A stretch of 64,000 bases of DNA from Choanephora cucurbitarum (GCA_025331435.1 JAIWNI010000065.1:95175-159174), one strand, 5' to 3'; positions 34,905 through 49,290 are shown, counted from the stretch's first letter. Numbers and translations: made by a program. Notes: generated from the sequence alone by a model not told the origin.

Positions 34905-36382
34905 TTATTTTTGATAGCCAGAAACACGTCTGCCTTGAACATATACATGCTTCAAGTTTTCATGGTTACCATTAAACAAGAATTTTTCGACCTTCTGAAG
35001 CGAAGTCTCTCCACCCATAATATCAATAGGGCCTTGCTCAAGATCCACCCAAAGAGCGTCAAATGCCTTACCAGTCTTGAAATTACCAATTTGATCTTGA
35101 AGGCCTAGCACTTCTGCACCACCCATGGTAGCCAAATAGAGTAATTCAGGGGGAGCAAGGGGTTGATAGTCAGGATTGTTATGGAAATCACGCTGTTGAA
35201 TCTTGACAGTCTTTGAAGCGAAAAAACTGGATCTTACAGCATCTAGCATAGAAGGAGAAAAACCACCAGCTACATCTGTGCCTAAACCAACTTTGATGCC
35301 CTTATTTAACAAACGACGTACATCGCAAACGCCACTGTGAAGAGAAAAGTTGGAATTGGCACAGTGTGAGACACCAGCCTGACGAGCAGCCAGCAAGTCC
35401 ACTTCCTCTTCTGTCATATGTACACAATGAGCCATATAACTACGCTCATTTAACAAACCATGGTCATCATAGACACCTGTATAACTCTGGCTCTTCTTGA
35501 ATAAGGAACAGGTAAATTTGATTTCATCTGGATTCTCGCATAAATGACTTTGGATAGGTAAATTGAATTCATTTGCTAGCTGAGTTAAGCCATTCATCAG
35601 TTCAGATGAGCAAGTGATAGCAAAGCGAGGTGTTACAACAGGCGTAATTAGCGCATTCTTCTTGTCCTTGACATACTCAATGAATAAGCGGGTATCTCTC
35701 AGACTCTCTTCTGTTGTTTCCACATAATACTCAGGGGCTTCTTGATCCATATTAACCTTACCCACATATGCACGTTGACCGAGTTGTGCGATGATGTCCA
35801 CTAGCTTTTGACAGGCTTCTAAATGAATTGTAGCAAACCAGCTACAGGTAGTAGTGCCATTAGCCAAGAAGCGCTGAATGACTTTTGTATATGTCTTGTT
35901 AGCATAGTCTGGGTTCTTGAAGTTTGATTCGGTAGGGAAAGTATAATTCTTCAACCATTGTAGTAGAGGAAGATCCATGCCAGATCCGGTAAATATGTAT
36001 TGAGGTGCATGCTATCATGATAATTAGTTTAGAAGTGGAAAGGAAAGGAGAGATGCATTGAAAAGAAAAGGGAGGGAATACTTACTGCATGTGTATCTAC
36101 AAAGCCAGGAATAAGGAACTGTTCAGGACCTAATTCTTGGATCTATAAAATTGAAAACAGCTTAGGATCTTATTTCTTACTGCTCCAATAAGTTTAACTT
36201 ACCTCTGCATCTTGGAAGGAATGAGCTGTCAGGAAAGCTTTGACATCGTGTACATCTTGAGCAACATGAGCAATAAGACCACTTGTGTTATCAACCACCA
36301 AGACACCGTGTGAAATTATGTCTAGCTGAGTGATAGAAACAGAGTGTACAAGTGTACCGTAAAAGGCAGTATATTGAGTCAT
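34905..36382 (-). CDS. GUD1: Guanine deaminase
   Basis: Three exons (36382-36203, 36142-36086 and 36011-34905) give 447 residues. Hydrolyses guanine to xanthine and ammonia in purine salvage/catabolism. This is an amidohydrolase: the first metal motif is FVDTHAHAPQ, split by the second intron between DTHA and HAPQ. Further metal-binding positions appear as QSHLCENPDEI, MAHCVHM and GLGTDVAGG. The NGTTTCSWF and PELLYLATMGGAEVLGL segments are family hallmarks. A single CGATAA motif lies about 215 bp upstream, which is weak evidence for nitrogen control. Confidence 0.93.
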
Positions 36383-36664
36383 TGAAGGTAACAGTAGAGA
36401 AAAGTATTAATAAGGAAAAGAAAGAAGAAGAAAAAGAGAAAACCAAACTACATATATATATATATGCGTGTGTGTTGCAGTAGTGTTTATTTGTAATGAG
36501 AAATCAACTCCACATTCATATGATTCTGATTGGTTTACGCTGATCATGCTAATGAAAATACCTGCTGTATTTTTTGATACACACCCGATAAGATATTCTT
36601 CCCATTTTTACCGGTCTCTTTTCTTGTTAGTAAATTATCTAATCATGTTCACTCTTATCTTTAT

Positions 36665-38338
36665 TTAGAGAGATAAAAGGTCATCAAATGCAGTAGACTT
36701 CTTAGGGGTTTGTGGTTGTTGAGGATTGTTTGTAGCCCAATTGTTCCAATCTGCTTGAATATTGGTGTTTTTTAAAGTATTCATAGAGGGACCTTTGGTA
36801 GGAGTGTTCAAATTTGTCTTTTTGCCCAATGAGTCAAGTGCAACAAATCCTGAAGCCTGAGCCCATATGCCTGTAGTGGCAGGTACAGGTTCTGGATTGG
36901 ATGGTGCTTGTGGTGGTGCTGGGGGTGAGACTGTTGCTGTTGACGTTCGTGGGGTCATTGGCTGTTTTGTTTCAAATGCCGCTAGCGAGTGTGTTGTACC
37001 TGGAGTAGCGGTATGGGTTGTACCACGATCATCATCATTCAGCAAATCAAACAAGTCGGGCTGCTTGCTAGATTGAGATGTAGTTGTCTGGCTAGTTGAT
37101 GCAACCTGAAAGTCTGAGAAGTCATCATCCAGAACATTCTGCTGTTGATTAGATGATGTCGTGGAAGACTGAGCGACACCACCAAATTCAAAATCACCCC
37201 AATCATCATCATTACTCTTATTGTTGTCGGCATGATTAGACTTGGTCTGACTAGGACTAACCTCTGGACCGAAATCATCATCATCTTCTTCGTCGTCGTC
37301 TATGTCGTACTTGCCAACACTAGTTTGGCGAGGATAAGGGTTGACCTCTCCTTCAAAAGTAAGTGCATCTCCATTGAAACTGATACCGCGATTGCCACCA
37401 CTACCAAATGTATCGTTTCCGAATCCAACATACTTCGATATACCAGAAACCCCCATACCACCGCGCATACTCTCTCTTCCACCCAAAGAATCTGAACCCA
37501 CGCCAATATATTTGGTTCTGTTCTTTTTGGCTAATTTGCGTTCAGATCGAATTTTCTCTGTATCACCCAATAATTCTACAATCTCTTTTGCTCGGTTACG
37601 AACTATATGAAATCAAAACATAAGTAATTGCAAAAAAAAACAGTAAGAGCTCAAGTAAATTACCATTGATGCCTTCGTCTTTGCCTTTATCATCAATGTA
37701 AAAGAAGTTGCGCATCACTTTCACCATAGAAACATGAGCTCGGGCATCATCAATCACTCTTTCTGACCCATTCTTGATCAGATACTCCAATAATACTAAA
37801 GCCTAATTCGCAATTGAATATAGATATTTTTGATATAAAAAAAAGCAACTCACTTTATAGATTTGTCTCCATTGTCGTGATTCTTTTTCGGTGAAGCGAC
37901 GATAGATAGTAGGCATAATCTCATTGAAGTATTGGCTATGGTTTGAAGCGTTATAAACTGGAGTTGATCTAGAAAATGTAACATCATGCTTACTAATTGT
38001 AGGTGCCTTGAGCAATTTCCTGAAGAAGAGTGCTTGAAGCACCCCAAGGTTCATTGTTTGTAGCCTCATGAACCTTGGATTCCATCTCAGTGTAGTTTAA
38101 CACAACATTCTTCCTATTCGATAAATCTAAGTTTAGAGAAGAAAAAAGAAGGATATCGAGCCAAAAATATAATTTGACTTACAATTTGTTTACAACGTCC
38201 TAACAATAGCAGTAATTAGATTTTTCCCTTTGATATTTAGTCGAAACAATTCAAGCTCTTCGCAAAAACTAGAGTTCTTGTTGCTTTCTAGCTCTTCTTT
38301 ACCTTAACTTCCCAGATATCTGGAACTTGGAAATTCAT
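36665..38338 (-). CDS. ENT3: ENTH-domain clathrin adaptor, Ent3/epsinR type
   Basis: Six exons (38338-38303, 38199-38183, 38113-37994, 37935-37854, 37802-37664 and 37602-36665) give 443 residues. The N-terminal ENTH domain (about residues 8-150) reads KNVVLNYTEMESKVHEATN, PWGASSTLLQEIAQ, FNEIMPTIYRRF, LLEYLIKNGSERV and GINVRNRAKEIVELL, matching Ent3/epsinR rather than plasma-membrane epsins. It is followed by KKNRTKYIGVGSDS. The tail carries acidic-phenylalanine adaptor motifs (DDDFGPE, DDWGDFEFGG, DDDFSDFQ) that bind GGA/AP-1 ear domains. It acts in trans-Golgi/endosome traffic. Ubiquitin-interacting motifs are not visible. The 17-bp second exon is unusually small but restores the frame. Confidence 0.9.
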
Positions 38339-39362
38339 AGTAATAATACTGAGAAAGATAAAAAAGAAAGTGAAAGTTCAAGAAAAAAGAAAACCATGTT
38401 GAAATCAAAGCTCAGCCAGCATTGTTGCGGTCAATAAACTTTAAGCAAATAGAATGCTTCATATGACATCAGCATTGATTGAGAGATTTATAGAAACAAA
38501 AGAAAGATACAGCTACTTGTAGTCACTTTTATTAAATATGAATCAATATGAGCCGTTTTGCGAAGATTGAAAGCACAACTGAATAGAATTGGAGAGAGAT
38601 AGATAGAGGGAGCAAGCTCGAGTATTTAGCAACGGTGTGCAAAGAAGATAAGAATCCGCCGAGAACAGAGGCTTCTAGTAATTGCTTTATGCACATAACA
38701 GATAGTGAATGGCTTTGAGTTTGACCTTCATTGTTGTCTTCCAATGAAAGAGTTGTAAAAAGGTAGAAACAAGAAAAGAGCATTGTTTTCTTAGTATCAG
38801 TCTAATTATGATTATAGGAATGAACACTTTTTTTCTACACTGCTTGCAACATCGATTGGTCATCTTTTGGAGATCATTTTGGTAAGCAAACTAGATATTT
38901 TAGGTTTGTATTTTAAAAATAGCAGTAAAAACACACTTGAGAATGCGGAGACTACCAATGTCAATGTCAACGTTTTTGCTTTTCGTTGAGATACCATGAA
39001 TATCATGTGGCTGCAAAATAGCCTATCCCAAATCTCAGTATAGAATTAGATGAGCTGTATTTGCCATTTGATTCTTGCGCAGAGCAAACAAAAGAGAAGT
39101 GATTGGAAAAATAGGCAAGTACCCATTGTGAGAGCATTAATATCAAGAATCTAATGATAGACTATAAGGCATAAGTCTGTTAATTGTTTAGAATACATTA
39201 ACAAAGAAAAGGGACATACCTTTCCAAAAGGTGAAGAATTACGCAATAATGAAGTTTATTATATACAATTTGTGTTTGGGCTTCGTTTGAAAGTCAAATT
39301 CGTCAAATTTCGATTCTTTCATGCTTTCTCGTCTCTCACAAACGCGCAATTATTTTACAAGT
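38339..39362. other. Divergent intergenic region
   Basis: 1.0 kb between the ENT3 and GLO2 starts. AT-rich; no gene, RNA or repeat recognised. Confidence 0.5.
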
Positions 39363-40312
39363 ATGTTGATTAAGCCTGTCAAGTGTCTTCAAGACAAGTA
39401 AGTTTCAGAGCTTTCAGCATTGGTTTGTTCTGGTTTATTGAAAAACACTATTCTCTAGTTATGCTTATATTCTTCTTGACCAAAAGTCAAAGAAAGGTAA
39501 GAAGGAAAAAAAAATATCTCTTTGTCTATGTGAAACTAAAGGAAAAACTTGCATTTAGCTGCTGCCATCGATCCGGTTGAACCTGATCACATTTTGAAAG
39601 CACTAGAAGAATACCCAGATTACACTTTGTCCATGTAACCTTGTCAAAAAAAAAAAGCAAAACTGATGTACTGAAATTCTCGTTATGTACTTGCAGGATT
39701 CTCACAACTCATCACCATTGGGATCATGCAGGTGGTAATATCAAGTTGACTAGCAAGCAATCCTTAAAAGACGTTGTTTGTTATGGTGGCTCAGAAAAGG
39801 TAGACGGTGTCCAGAAGATCTTGAAAGACAATGATACTGTTCAATTGGGTGATTTGAATATCCGTGCTCTTACTACCACAGGACATACAATGGACCATCT
39901 TTGTTATTACATTGAACATGAGAACGATCGTGCTGTCTTCACTGGCGATTGTCTTTTTTCCTCTGGCTGTGGTCGATTCTTTGAAGGTACACCTGACGAC
40001 ATGTATAAGGCACTTTCTAAGTTGATGGCATTGCCTGATGACACCAAAATCTATTTTGGTCATGAATACACTTTGAGCAATTTGAAGTTTGCAGAGCATG
40101 TTGAGCCTGACAATAAGGATATTCAAGAAAAAATTAGATGGGCTAAAGAAATAGGTTGCACAACACCATCCAGTTTACAAAATGAAAAGCTTACAAATCC
40201 TTTCATGCGTGTTCATGAGCCCAAGGTGGTTGAGCGCGTTATGAAGGATTCTTCCAGTGCTAAGCCAGTTGATGTATTGGGTGAACTTCGCAAGATGAAA
40301 GATAACTTTTAA
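39363..40312 (+). CDS. GLO2: Hydroxyacylglutathione hydrolase (glyoxalase II)
   Basis: Four exons (39363-39397, 39459-39496, 39559-39634 and 39697-40312) give 254 residues, the normal length. Splits S-lactoylglutathione to lactate and glutathione, second step of methylglyoxal detoxification. It is a metallo-beta-lactamase fold enzyme: the metal motif is THHHWDHAGG, followed by TTTGHTMDHLCYY, the bridging aspartate in FTGDCLF and the last histidine in YFGHEYT. The C-terminal glyoxalase II domain has NPFMRV. The small 5' exons restore the expected start PVKCLQDNYAYILLD. No presequence is evident, so the cytosolic form is likely. Confidence 0.95.
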
Positions 40313-40395
40313 ACACTGAAAATATATCACGTACAAAAAAAAGTAAAGAAGTGGAGGGAATATACATTAGTGTTTTATTTTGTAAATTATATAAA

Positions 40396-43300
40396 TCAAG
40401 ATATATCTTCATTTGAAGTAGTATGAACAATAGTGGGTGGGCTAGATGGTACATCGCTAAGTGAGTTAGCAGGCTTCTTCTTTTTACGAGCAATTCTTCT
40501 TTTGGTATAGCCATTCATTGTGGTGGTACTAGTGCTGCTATTGTTTGCTGTAGTAGTACTGTTGTTTGTGCTGCTACTACTACTTGTACTCACAAAGTTA
40601 GTAGCTGCTCGTCTCATTTTGACTTCAAGCTGATTTCCATGTTGGTCTACAGCTATGAATTTATCACCATCCTTATATCCAGGAGTATGATGTGATGTTG
40701 TTGTGCTTGCAGAGTGACTGGGTGATCCCATCACTGGCTTTTGTTGTGATTGTTGGTTGTTTGGAGATACACTGCGACGAAGAGGTTGAGCTCGATGTGT
40801 TTCAATAAAGCCTTCTTGAATGGTAGGCGATTTAGGTTCTTCATCTTCTTCAATGATAGTATTTTTGTTGCTGTTGGTCACCGCATTAATGTTGCTTAGC
40901 ATTCTGTTTTGACGTGGAATAAAATCGCCTTCTAGAAGAGCATGGTCTCTTAAGAACTGAGACAACTCAGTCCATCCACCACCTACACGCACCATAACCA
41001 TCTTACTTTTCAAGACACGACAGTAAGCTAGCTTTGGATTGCTATCACCGAACCAGTAACGACCTACTTCACCTGGTACCATCTTTACTTTAACTCGGTA
41101 AGGTGTTTCATTTACAATACGGCCAATTTCCATATCCAAATCGTTGTCTGGATCAGCGACATAAGAATTCAGAGGTTGTTTAGGTTGCTGAGGCTGACTT
41201 GAAGTACGTGATTTGACACTACTAGCAGATTTGGAAGGCTGATGTTGATGAAGTGTGGGTGGTGCTAAGAATTTGGATCTGTTACTTGTGCTTTGCTGTT
41301 GTACTAATGTTAACCGACTGTTGCTGGCTGTGCGTGAGGCTGTAGTGGAAGATACTGTGCTATTCATAGTGGGAGATGCTCTTTGATGCTGTTGTCTTAG
41401 CAGTGATATATCAGCACGATCGCGAAGTAGAGAAGATGCCTTGCGAGTAGGTAGAGATGATTTACGGATACGGGATTGCAAATCCTTGTTGTCGACGGCT
41501 GTATCAATTGTTCGACTCAATTCAATCTTGCGTGTTTTAAACTGCTTCTTGATACGCTCCCACTTATTCTCAACTTGCTTGAAGTGATTGTTGACATGCT
41601 CTCCTCCCTTAGGTGATACCTTTGAAACATCCTTGATGTGTTCTCTCGCTCGTGTGATACCAGATATAATCTTACGTTCATAGTACTTGAAACGAGCATC
41701 CAGTTCAATCAATCGAGCTTGTAAGTCGGTACGACTAAACGTGGTACTGCTGGCAATCAATGTGTGGTGTGGTGCTGATTGGCTTACGGCATCCTCTAAA
41801 GAACTCTGCAAAATCTCTATGTCATCAGTAATGCTCAAGTATTTTCCAATAGCTAAACATTTCTTGATAGTAACATGTGTCTTGGAAAGTAAATCAGTCA
41901 AGCTTTGAACAGAGTCTTTGACTTGATTATGCTGCTGTTTGAAGGTGAGGTCCATGTCATAGCTAGCCATCATTGAGTTTAGTTCTTTCAGTTCTTGCTT
42001 GATCTGAGGCTTCATCTCAGCTTCTACAGAAGCCAAATTGGTTCTGATAGATTCCACGTCGAACTGACGCGGCATGGATGTGATAGCAGGAATTTGAGAT
42101 GCATCTTTCAATTCAGCATATTCTTTAGCTTGAATCTCCTCTTCTCTTTCATCGTCACCGTCCTCAGCTGTTTCCCTTTCAATAGCAGAATCTGCATCTA
42201 TGTCATTGAGCTCTTTACTTGTGCCAACCGCCAACTGCTCTGCTTCTTCATATACAATGATATCTTTTTCATCAATTATGTCATCTTGATCATCTAGCGT
42301 TATGCTAATGGTACTGGATGTATCATAATCATACAACTGAATACCATGAACAAAATCCCTGGTTTCTCCAACAAGTGACATCAGGTGCTTTATCTTGTGA
42401 GCTACTGCAACACCACGGGTTGTCTTTTCAACCTGAACTTCAACTTGCTTCAAAGCGTCTTGTGTAGCGTTCCATCGAGCTTCTGTTTGATCCTTGATTG
42501 GCAGAACTACTTTCTTCACCATTGTTTTCAAAGCATTACTTAAACCATCATCGGCACTTGCTTCTTGTTTATCTTTGTCCGTCTTTGAAAGCTCTTGCGA
42601 CATATCACGGAAAGACTGCATCACCTTATCAAAATCAGTCATCTTTTGCGAAATGGTAGCCAATTCAAGAGCAATGGCAGATTCGCCTTCCTCTTGAGGC
42701 GACAGCTGAGAAAGGTTGTCAATGGCTTGAGAGCAGTTGGCAAGCCATGATTGAATGTTGTCTGCACTCTTACTTAATCCAACCAGTCGACGGATCAAAT
42801 CATTGACTACAGATGTATCATGCATAGCATCCTCTAAATCCGAAGTTGCCTCGTTCAACTCGTTCTTTAGATCAGTGATAACAAAATCTTCAAGCTTATT
42901 CATACGAGCGTTCAAAACAGCAGATTGTTGAGAGAGTTGTTTGCGCTTAGTCTGGTGTGTAGCATAGCTTTCGGCTGCTTGGCGATGCATTTGTTCCAAT
43001 GCCTTTGTGTCCATACCTTCAACTATTTCTGAAGATAATGAAGCAATACGCTCATCCAGTGAGTTTACTTCTTGCTCTGCAGACTGAGTAAAAGATTTGA
43101 CGCTACGTTTGCAGTTTATCCAATCAATCTGTTGTTGTACTGCATGCTTCTTTTCAGCCAAGAGAGCATCAGCTTCTTTTACTTGTTGTTCAAAAGTATT
43201 GTATCGTTCAAGGAAGCTAGCCAGGTTGTCTTCTTGAACAGACATTTCTTGAGCAACTTCAAGACAAGCGGACATGCGATGTTTGAGTGAGCCTAAAAGA

Positions 43301-46300
43301 GCAGCATCTTCTTCCAAAAACGATGGCATCACAGCATCCTGCTGGTCATCGGCTTCAATTGAGGATGAGTCGAATTGCTCGAGACGATCAAGGATACCAT
43401 TGAATGTATTGCTTTGCATCTCACTTAATTTGCAATGTAATTCATACCATTGGGATAGTTGTCCAATCCACTGATGCCTATCTTGTGTCAAGTTTGTTTT
43501 GACTTGCTTCCATTGCTTTTCCAAGTCAGTATGTCTTTGATCAATCAGTTGCAAATCAGGAACTTTGTTCATTTGCAAAAAGCGATAAAGCGAACGCTGC
43601 TCATCATACTTTTCATGGTGCTCGTTTTCAAAAGCATGGCAGATAGATTGATAGTTACTTGTTAATTCGTCCAATAAAGCCTTATCCCGCTCCAGATCTA
43701 AACCTTGAATAACAATAGGAGGGCGTGTCAAATCATCTAATGCTTTTTCAGTATCTGTTAGGAGCATTTCAAGTTCTGCAGCACCATCAATGTATTCTTG
43801 CTTCAAATGATAATGGTTGGCTTCAGTTGAGCGCCTTTGAACTAAAGTACGCAATGCCTTGAATTGATCAATGCAACTGCTTAGACTTTCTTGCATCTTG
43901 TCGGTCGAAGAGTTTTCTTTGTCTGCCAACAACAAAGCTTCGTCACGAACACGGGACTTGATGGATTCAAGGGATTTGCTGTTTAATGCTTGAACATCTT
44001 TTTGCCATTGATTGATAAGATCCTCAGTTGTATCTTGCAATGCTACGCTGGAGACGTTTTGTGTTAGCTGCTCACAATCTGACTCAAATGTTTTGGTGAG
44101 GCTGATAAATTCTGCATATCGAAGGTCTTTGGAGAAATCTTGTTGCTTTTGAGCTACATCACCTGTCAGCATATCCCAAGCAGCATTAAGATCGTTTTGC
44201 ATAAACTCTATCAACTCTACACTTGCTTTGACTTCCTCAATATCATCCTCATCTACTTGATGCTGTTGCTGTATAACAGAGATATACTTGCTAGCAGCTT
44301 CCTTGAGACCATGAACAGATGTATTGTAAGCTGCAACAGAAGACTGTAGTGAATTGATGGTTTGGACAGCAGATCTCAGAGCTTCCATTTCTTTTGGCTT
44401 TTGGAGTTCTTTGATTGCATTGCTCTTTGTAGTAATCCATTCTCGAACAACTTCTGCTTCTGCTTTATAAGAAGTTTCGGCTGCTTGTCGACGAGAGAGG
44501 CGCTCTTTTGATTTAAGAATCGAGCTCAAAGTGTGTCCCAATTCTACAAGTCGCGACTGGCGAGCAGAAATCATCTCAGCAACAGAAGAGTTATGGCTGA
44601 TGTCTTCTTCTCTGGCTTGAGGATCGTGGTCGCCGAACTGACGAACAGGGTACTTCATAGTGGTTTGAATATGAATGCTAACTTCATGAACACGTTGTTT
44701 GTATGTTTCTAAATCTGCATTTTCAGTCAAATTATCAGCTGGCGCAAGAGACAAAAAGCGAGTACGAGTTTCTTCAGCTAACTGTTCAATCTGATTGATT
44801 TTGGACAGGCAAGATTGAATCATTTGGTGCTGTGCCACAACGTCATGCATAAAGTCATGGTGATGCTCCATACGTTGCTCAGCAGCTTCAAGATTTGAGG
44901 CATATTTCTTTGTAGTCTCCGTAGGTTGCTCTAGTTGCTCAAACTCTTTCAACAGTTGGGTAACAGTGCCAGCTTGTTCTTTAATTTCAAGATCTAAATA
45001 CTCATCATCTAATAGATGCTCTTCTTGGTCTTCTTCATTAAGTGCCCATCTTGCCCGAGATTTGATAAAACGCTCAATACTCTTCTCTTTTTCCTTACAG
45101 TTATCGAGCTCTGTGCTTGCACGGAGTTCCCATTCATGACGTTTTTGAATGACGATAATATCAGAGCGATGAGTGGCAATCAAGTCGGATAGCTTGCTGA
45201 CCATCTTGTCTAAATCAACTGTTTCTTGAGTACCAACAACAGCATCAGAGTCAAATTTACCAAAGCCTGAAAGACCACTATAGCTCTCTTTTAGCTTGTC
45301 ATGAGCAGCCTTCAGAAGAGGTCGCTGATCCTTTATGTATTGATCAAGTGTCAAATGATAATCTTCTAATCGATCTACTAACTCTTGGAGTTCCTGTTCA
45401 TGACCTTCAGTTGATAACCACAAGTGCTTTTCGTTCACCCAACCGCGCACATTGTCCTGTAGTTGTTCTAGATATTGTTGTTGATCGGAGGATAACTTGT
45501 GCCATGTCATACGGTCTTCGCACACTTTTAGTTGTTGTGCCCATTGCTGTTTTTGTGTGCTTAATGAATCCCATGTAGCTTTAGCGCGCTTGACCAATGC
45601 CTCACTTGCGCTGGTGTCGACAATTGTGTTGCATTCTTCAGTAATCATTGTTGATACCAAATTCTCCCACTGCTCCAAAAGTGGTTGATATTCCTTATCA
45701 TGAATCAACTGCAATTGTTCATCAAACTGTGCTTCTGCTTCTCTACAAGTATTTAATTCAACTGAATGACCATCTAACATGATGGTATGTGTTGACAATA
45801 GAAAGCTGTATTCAGTGATTGTCTTGACCATCGTAAGCATAGACTCAATAGCAATTTCAGTTTGATCATGATGAACTATAAGCTTGTTGCGATTTACAAC
45901 ACTGACGTCCAAAAGATGAAGCAATTCCTTGAGTTGTTTCACTAAATCTTGAAGTTCAATATAAGTGCGATAAACAGCTGTAGCGACTTCAGTTGAAATT
46001 TCATCATCATTTGTTGTAGGTCGCGTACTACGTGCATCTTCAGGACATTGAGGGTAAGGTAATTGAGAACCTGAGTGCATCCATAAATCCATTACGTCTT
46101 GAGCAAACGATGCGACGGAGTCGGATAGTTGTTGGTGCATGTAATCTGTAGTCTGGTCCATAACGCGAGCAAGCGCCTGTTGGATATCGCCTGTCATTTC
46201 TTGGCCTTTTTGCTTCATAGAGTTCACTTGCTCGGTAAACTGTGTCAAAGCAACATGTTGATCTAGTACCTGCTGAGCGTACACAAGCAAATCTTGTAAG

Positions 46301-49290
46301 TTTTGAAAGCTTTGGTTTAATGTATCATGGCGTCTTTGAATATGTTCCGGTGTTGAACTTTCTTGCTCTATAAAGAAAAACAAATAAATATGCAGCTAAC
46401 AAAACAATATGTATATATAAAAAGATTTCTTACCAAAACCATGAACCAAATCTCTGAATGATTGTTGGACATGTTCAAATTGTGTTTCAAGGTATACTTC
46501 AACCTTGGTCTTCATTGATTTGTAATCAACTTCTATCAAGTCCCGATCTTCTTCAAAATCATCTTCTACTATAGATCTCCATTGAGCCTTGTGTGATATA
46601 AAGTCCCATACCTCGAAGATGGTATTAGACAGCCAAACGGTGGATTGTGCATGATAGCTTTCCCAAGTTATACGACAAGCTAAGATATCCAACCGAGTAC
46701 TATGTGAGGCTAATTCGGTCTCTAATTGACCTAGTTGGGCTTCTAAATGAGACAAATTTTGATGAAGTTGATCCACTTGAGACGCAGCATGAGGGTTATT
46801 TGGGAAATGGGTCAACAAAGATTGCTGAAAAGCTGATAGAGATTCTTCCAATCGTTTTACATCGTTCTCTCGAATACTGCTTAGCTTAGATTGTTGACCA
46901 TCACGTTCTTTTTTTAATCGAATTACATCAGTTTCATCCAAAGCGCATTTACCAGCTGCAAACACATCGATTTTGGATTTCTTCATATTCCTCAGACGTT
47001 CGTCCACCCACCCAGTCAAGCGAGATAGTTCATCTTGAATCTGTTTTGCTCGCTTTTGAAGTTGAATAGCACGACGCAAAGAAGCCAAACTCTGATCTAA
47101 TGCCTCGCCAAACAAAATCAAAGCCGATTTTCTTGCACCCATAACCATACGGATCACTTCATTTGCATCATCATTCGCCTGTTGGTCTGTAGGATGCAGT
47201 GATTCAGGATAAGGCACGCGTGCAGTAACACTGGTCACTAATCGAACTGTATTTTCTTGGAAAGAAGCAACGCGCTCACTGAATTCACTTGTGGAATTAA
47301 TCTCATTTAATGGATCATGCTGTTCGACTATTTGTTGCTCTTCAGCTTGACTTATCTCTTGCCTTAGCCGTTCACCCTCACTCTTTAATTGATCTGCTTT
47401 CTCCAGGAAATCAGTGACTACTAAAAACTGTTCAACCACTTGTCTGGCAAAGGCAATACGATGTGTCAATTCTTCAAACGATTCTTCAATGGCTACTTGT
47501 CGGGATTCAAGATGACTCGGTAACTCTACATTGCATGCATCGTCCAAATCTTGATAAGCATTGACTGTCTCTGTAAACTGACCCTGATCAAATGCTGCAC
47601 ATTCTCTTTCAAACTCAATTAGTGTATTGATGATTTCATTTCGGATGTTGACATCAGGAGGTGCGCTCACAACAGATGGTGGTGGTCTCCAACGTGCCTT
47701 ATTATGAATGAAATCGCGTACATCGTCTGTTGTAGAACGAACCCATGCAACAGCTAGATCATGTGCCTGCTCCCATGCCATACGTAATGTCAGCATTTGC
47801 AAATCGTAAGCATGTCGACGTAAGAGGTGCATTAAACGATCTAACGTGGTTAGTGTTGTAAATGTAATTTCGATCGTTGTTGTATCTGCTGGAGTAAGGT
47901 CTTTTGTATGATCGTCTGCTGAAGTCAGTGCTTTGACATGGGCGCGAAGTCTTGACATGTCCTGTGCATCAAATGTCTGTACTTCTTGTTCTAAATCACG
48001 ATGTTCTTTGTTCCAGTTAGTAATCTGTTCTGCCGTGTATTCATACTCAATGTCGTCTAGCGGGTTCTTAAACGGTTTTGATTCCAGCTGCTGAATATGG
48101 CTCTCAATCCAACCACGTATGCGTTCTGCTTCAACGTACCAAATACGCACTTCATCTACCCAACTAAGAATGGCTTGGTATTTATCATGTACTGAATGGT
48201 ACTGTTCTTGTTGCTGCTCATCCTCTTGCAAGAGTTCCTTGAATCGCTCACCCATGGTATCTATCAGCTTACCTACTTTAGCTGATCGTAACTCTAAATC
48301 TTGAATGCCTGTATCTGTCGTTGTTGTCTTGAGCATCTTGGCCTGAATAAATTCGAGTTCATTACGAATATAGGCCACTGCTGTACTAAACTCAATGCCT
48401 GTGCGCATATTGCTCTGATGTAACTGAAGATAAAGTGCAGCATGTGTTGCGTCTACCACAGATATACGTCTTGCTAGTTGAAGATGTCCTTGGATAGATG
48501 CCTGTGCTACCAATTCCTTAAAGCTCTTCAAATCCTGGCTCTCTAATTGACTTAGCGAACTTTCAATCTCTTCAAAAGTACCTGACGAGCTCATCGTCAA
48601 AACATCTTCCTGCATGCGTGGCGAAGGTGATCTTTGAGACTGCGTAGGTGAAGATAGACTGCTGAGTGACTCTTGCCGAGCCAAATCGACCAATTGATGA
48701 AACAGTCGGTTCAGAGGGACCAAGATATGGACTGCCTGTTGCTCAACAAGGCTGACTTCTTGTGGGTCATATTGTTCAGTATCGCACTGTTCAAGTGCTT
48801 GGTGAATCTGACCAAAATAGGTCTCTAAGTTATCATTAGCCAATACACCTAGTCGTTCTCTAAACAAATCAATCGCTTTTAGGTGACTTGTGGCGTGCTG
48901 CTGTAATTCGATTCGAAGGTCGTTGACAGCGTCTGGAAAGAAGCGATGAGCTAAACATATCAATGGCTTGCCCAGCCAATAATCCTTATGAGATAGGTCG
49001 CGCAAAGCAGTAATGAGCATCAAGTCTATATAGATTGCTAGCTCTTGTTGTAACCATGCCTGCACGGTGTTGCTCATGTCAAAAGTAATGTTGGAAGGAG
49101 TGTGGAGAGATGTTGTATGGGTATTTGGTACGATGATTCTTTCAACTTGCTTTACTGTCGCTTTTATAACAGTTGTTGTTGCAGTTGCAGTTGTAGTAGT
49201 CGTAGTGGTATAAAATGGGGTTGGAGCCTGAGTTGAGAATGAAGCGCGGGAGCTATTCTTATTACTACTGACTTTTAATATTGCACTCAT
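40396..49290 (-). CDS. Giant GAS2(GAR)-domain protein with coiled-coil/spectrin-like rod and N-terminal CH-like segment
   Basis: Two exons (49290-46434 and 46367-40396) give 2942 residues. The C-terminal part has a clear GAR/GAS2 microtubule-binding domain at about residues 2690-2760: IGRIVNETPYRVKVKMVPGE, GRYWFGD, YCRVLKSKMVMVRVGGGW. Basic Ser/Thr-rich sequence surrounds it and ends in a lysine/arginine cluster. The central 2300 residues are almost all heptad-like helices with regularly placed tryptophans (W, WE, WS about every 100 residues), the look of spectrin-type repeats. Residues about 72-150 (VQAWLQQEL..., GKPLICLAHRFFPDAVNDL, FRERLGVL) resemble a divergent calponin-homology domain. 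The overall order CH-like, rod, GAR is that of spectraplakins; the family assignment of rod and CH is inference. Confidence 0.85.
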
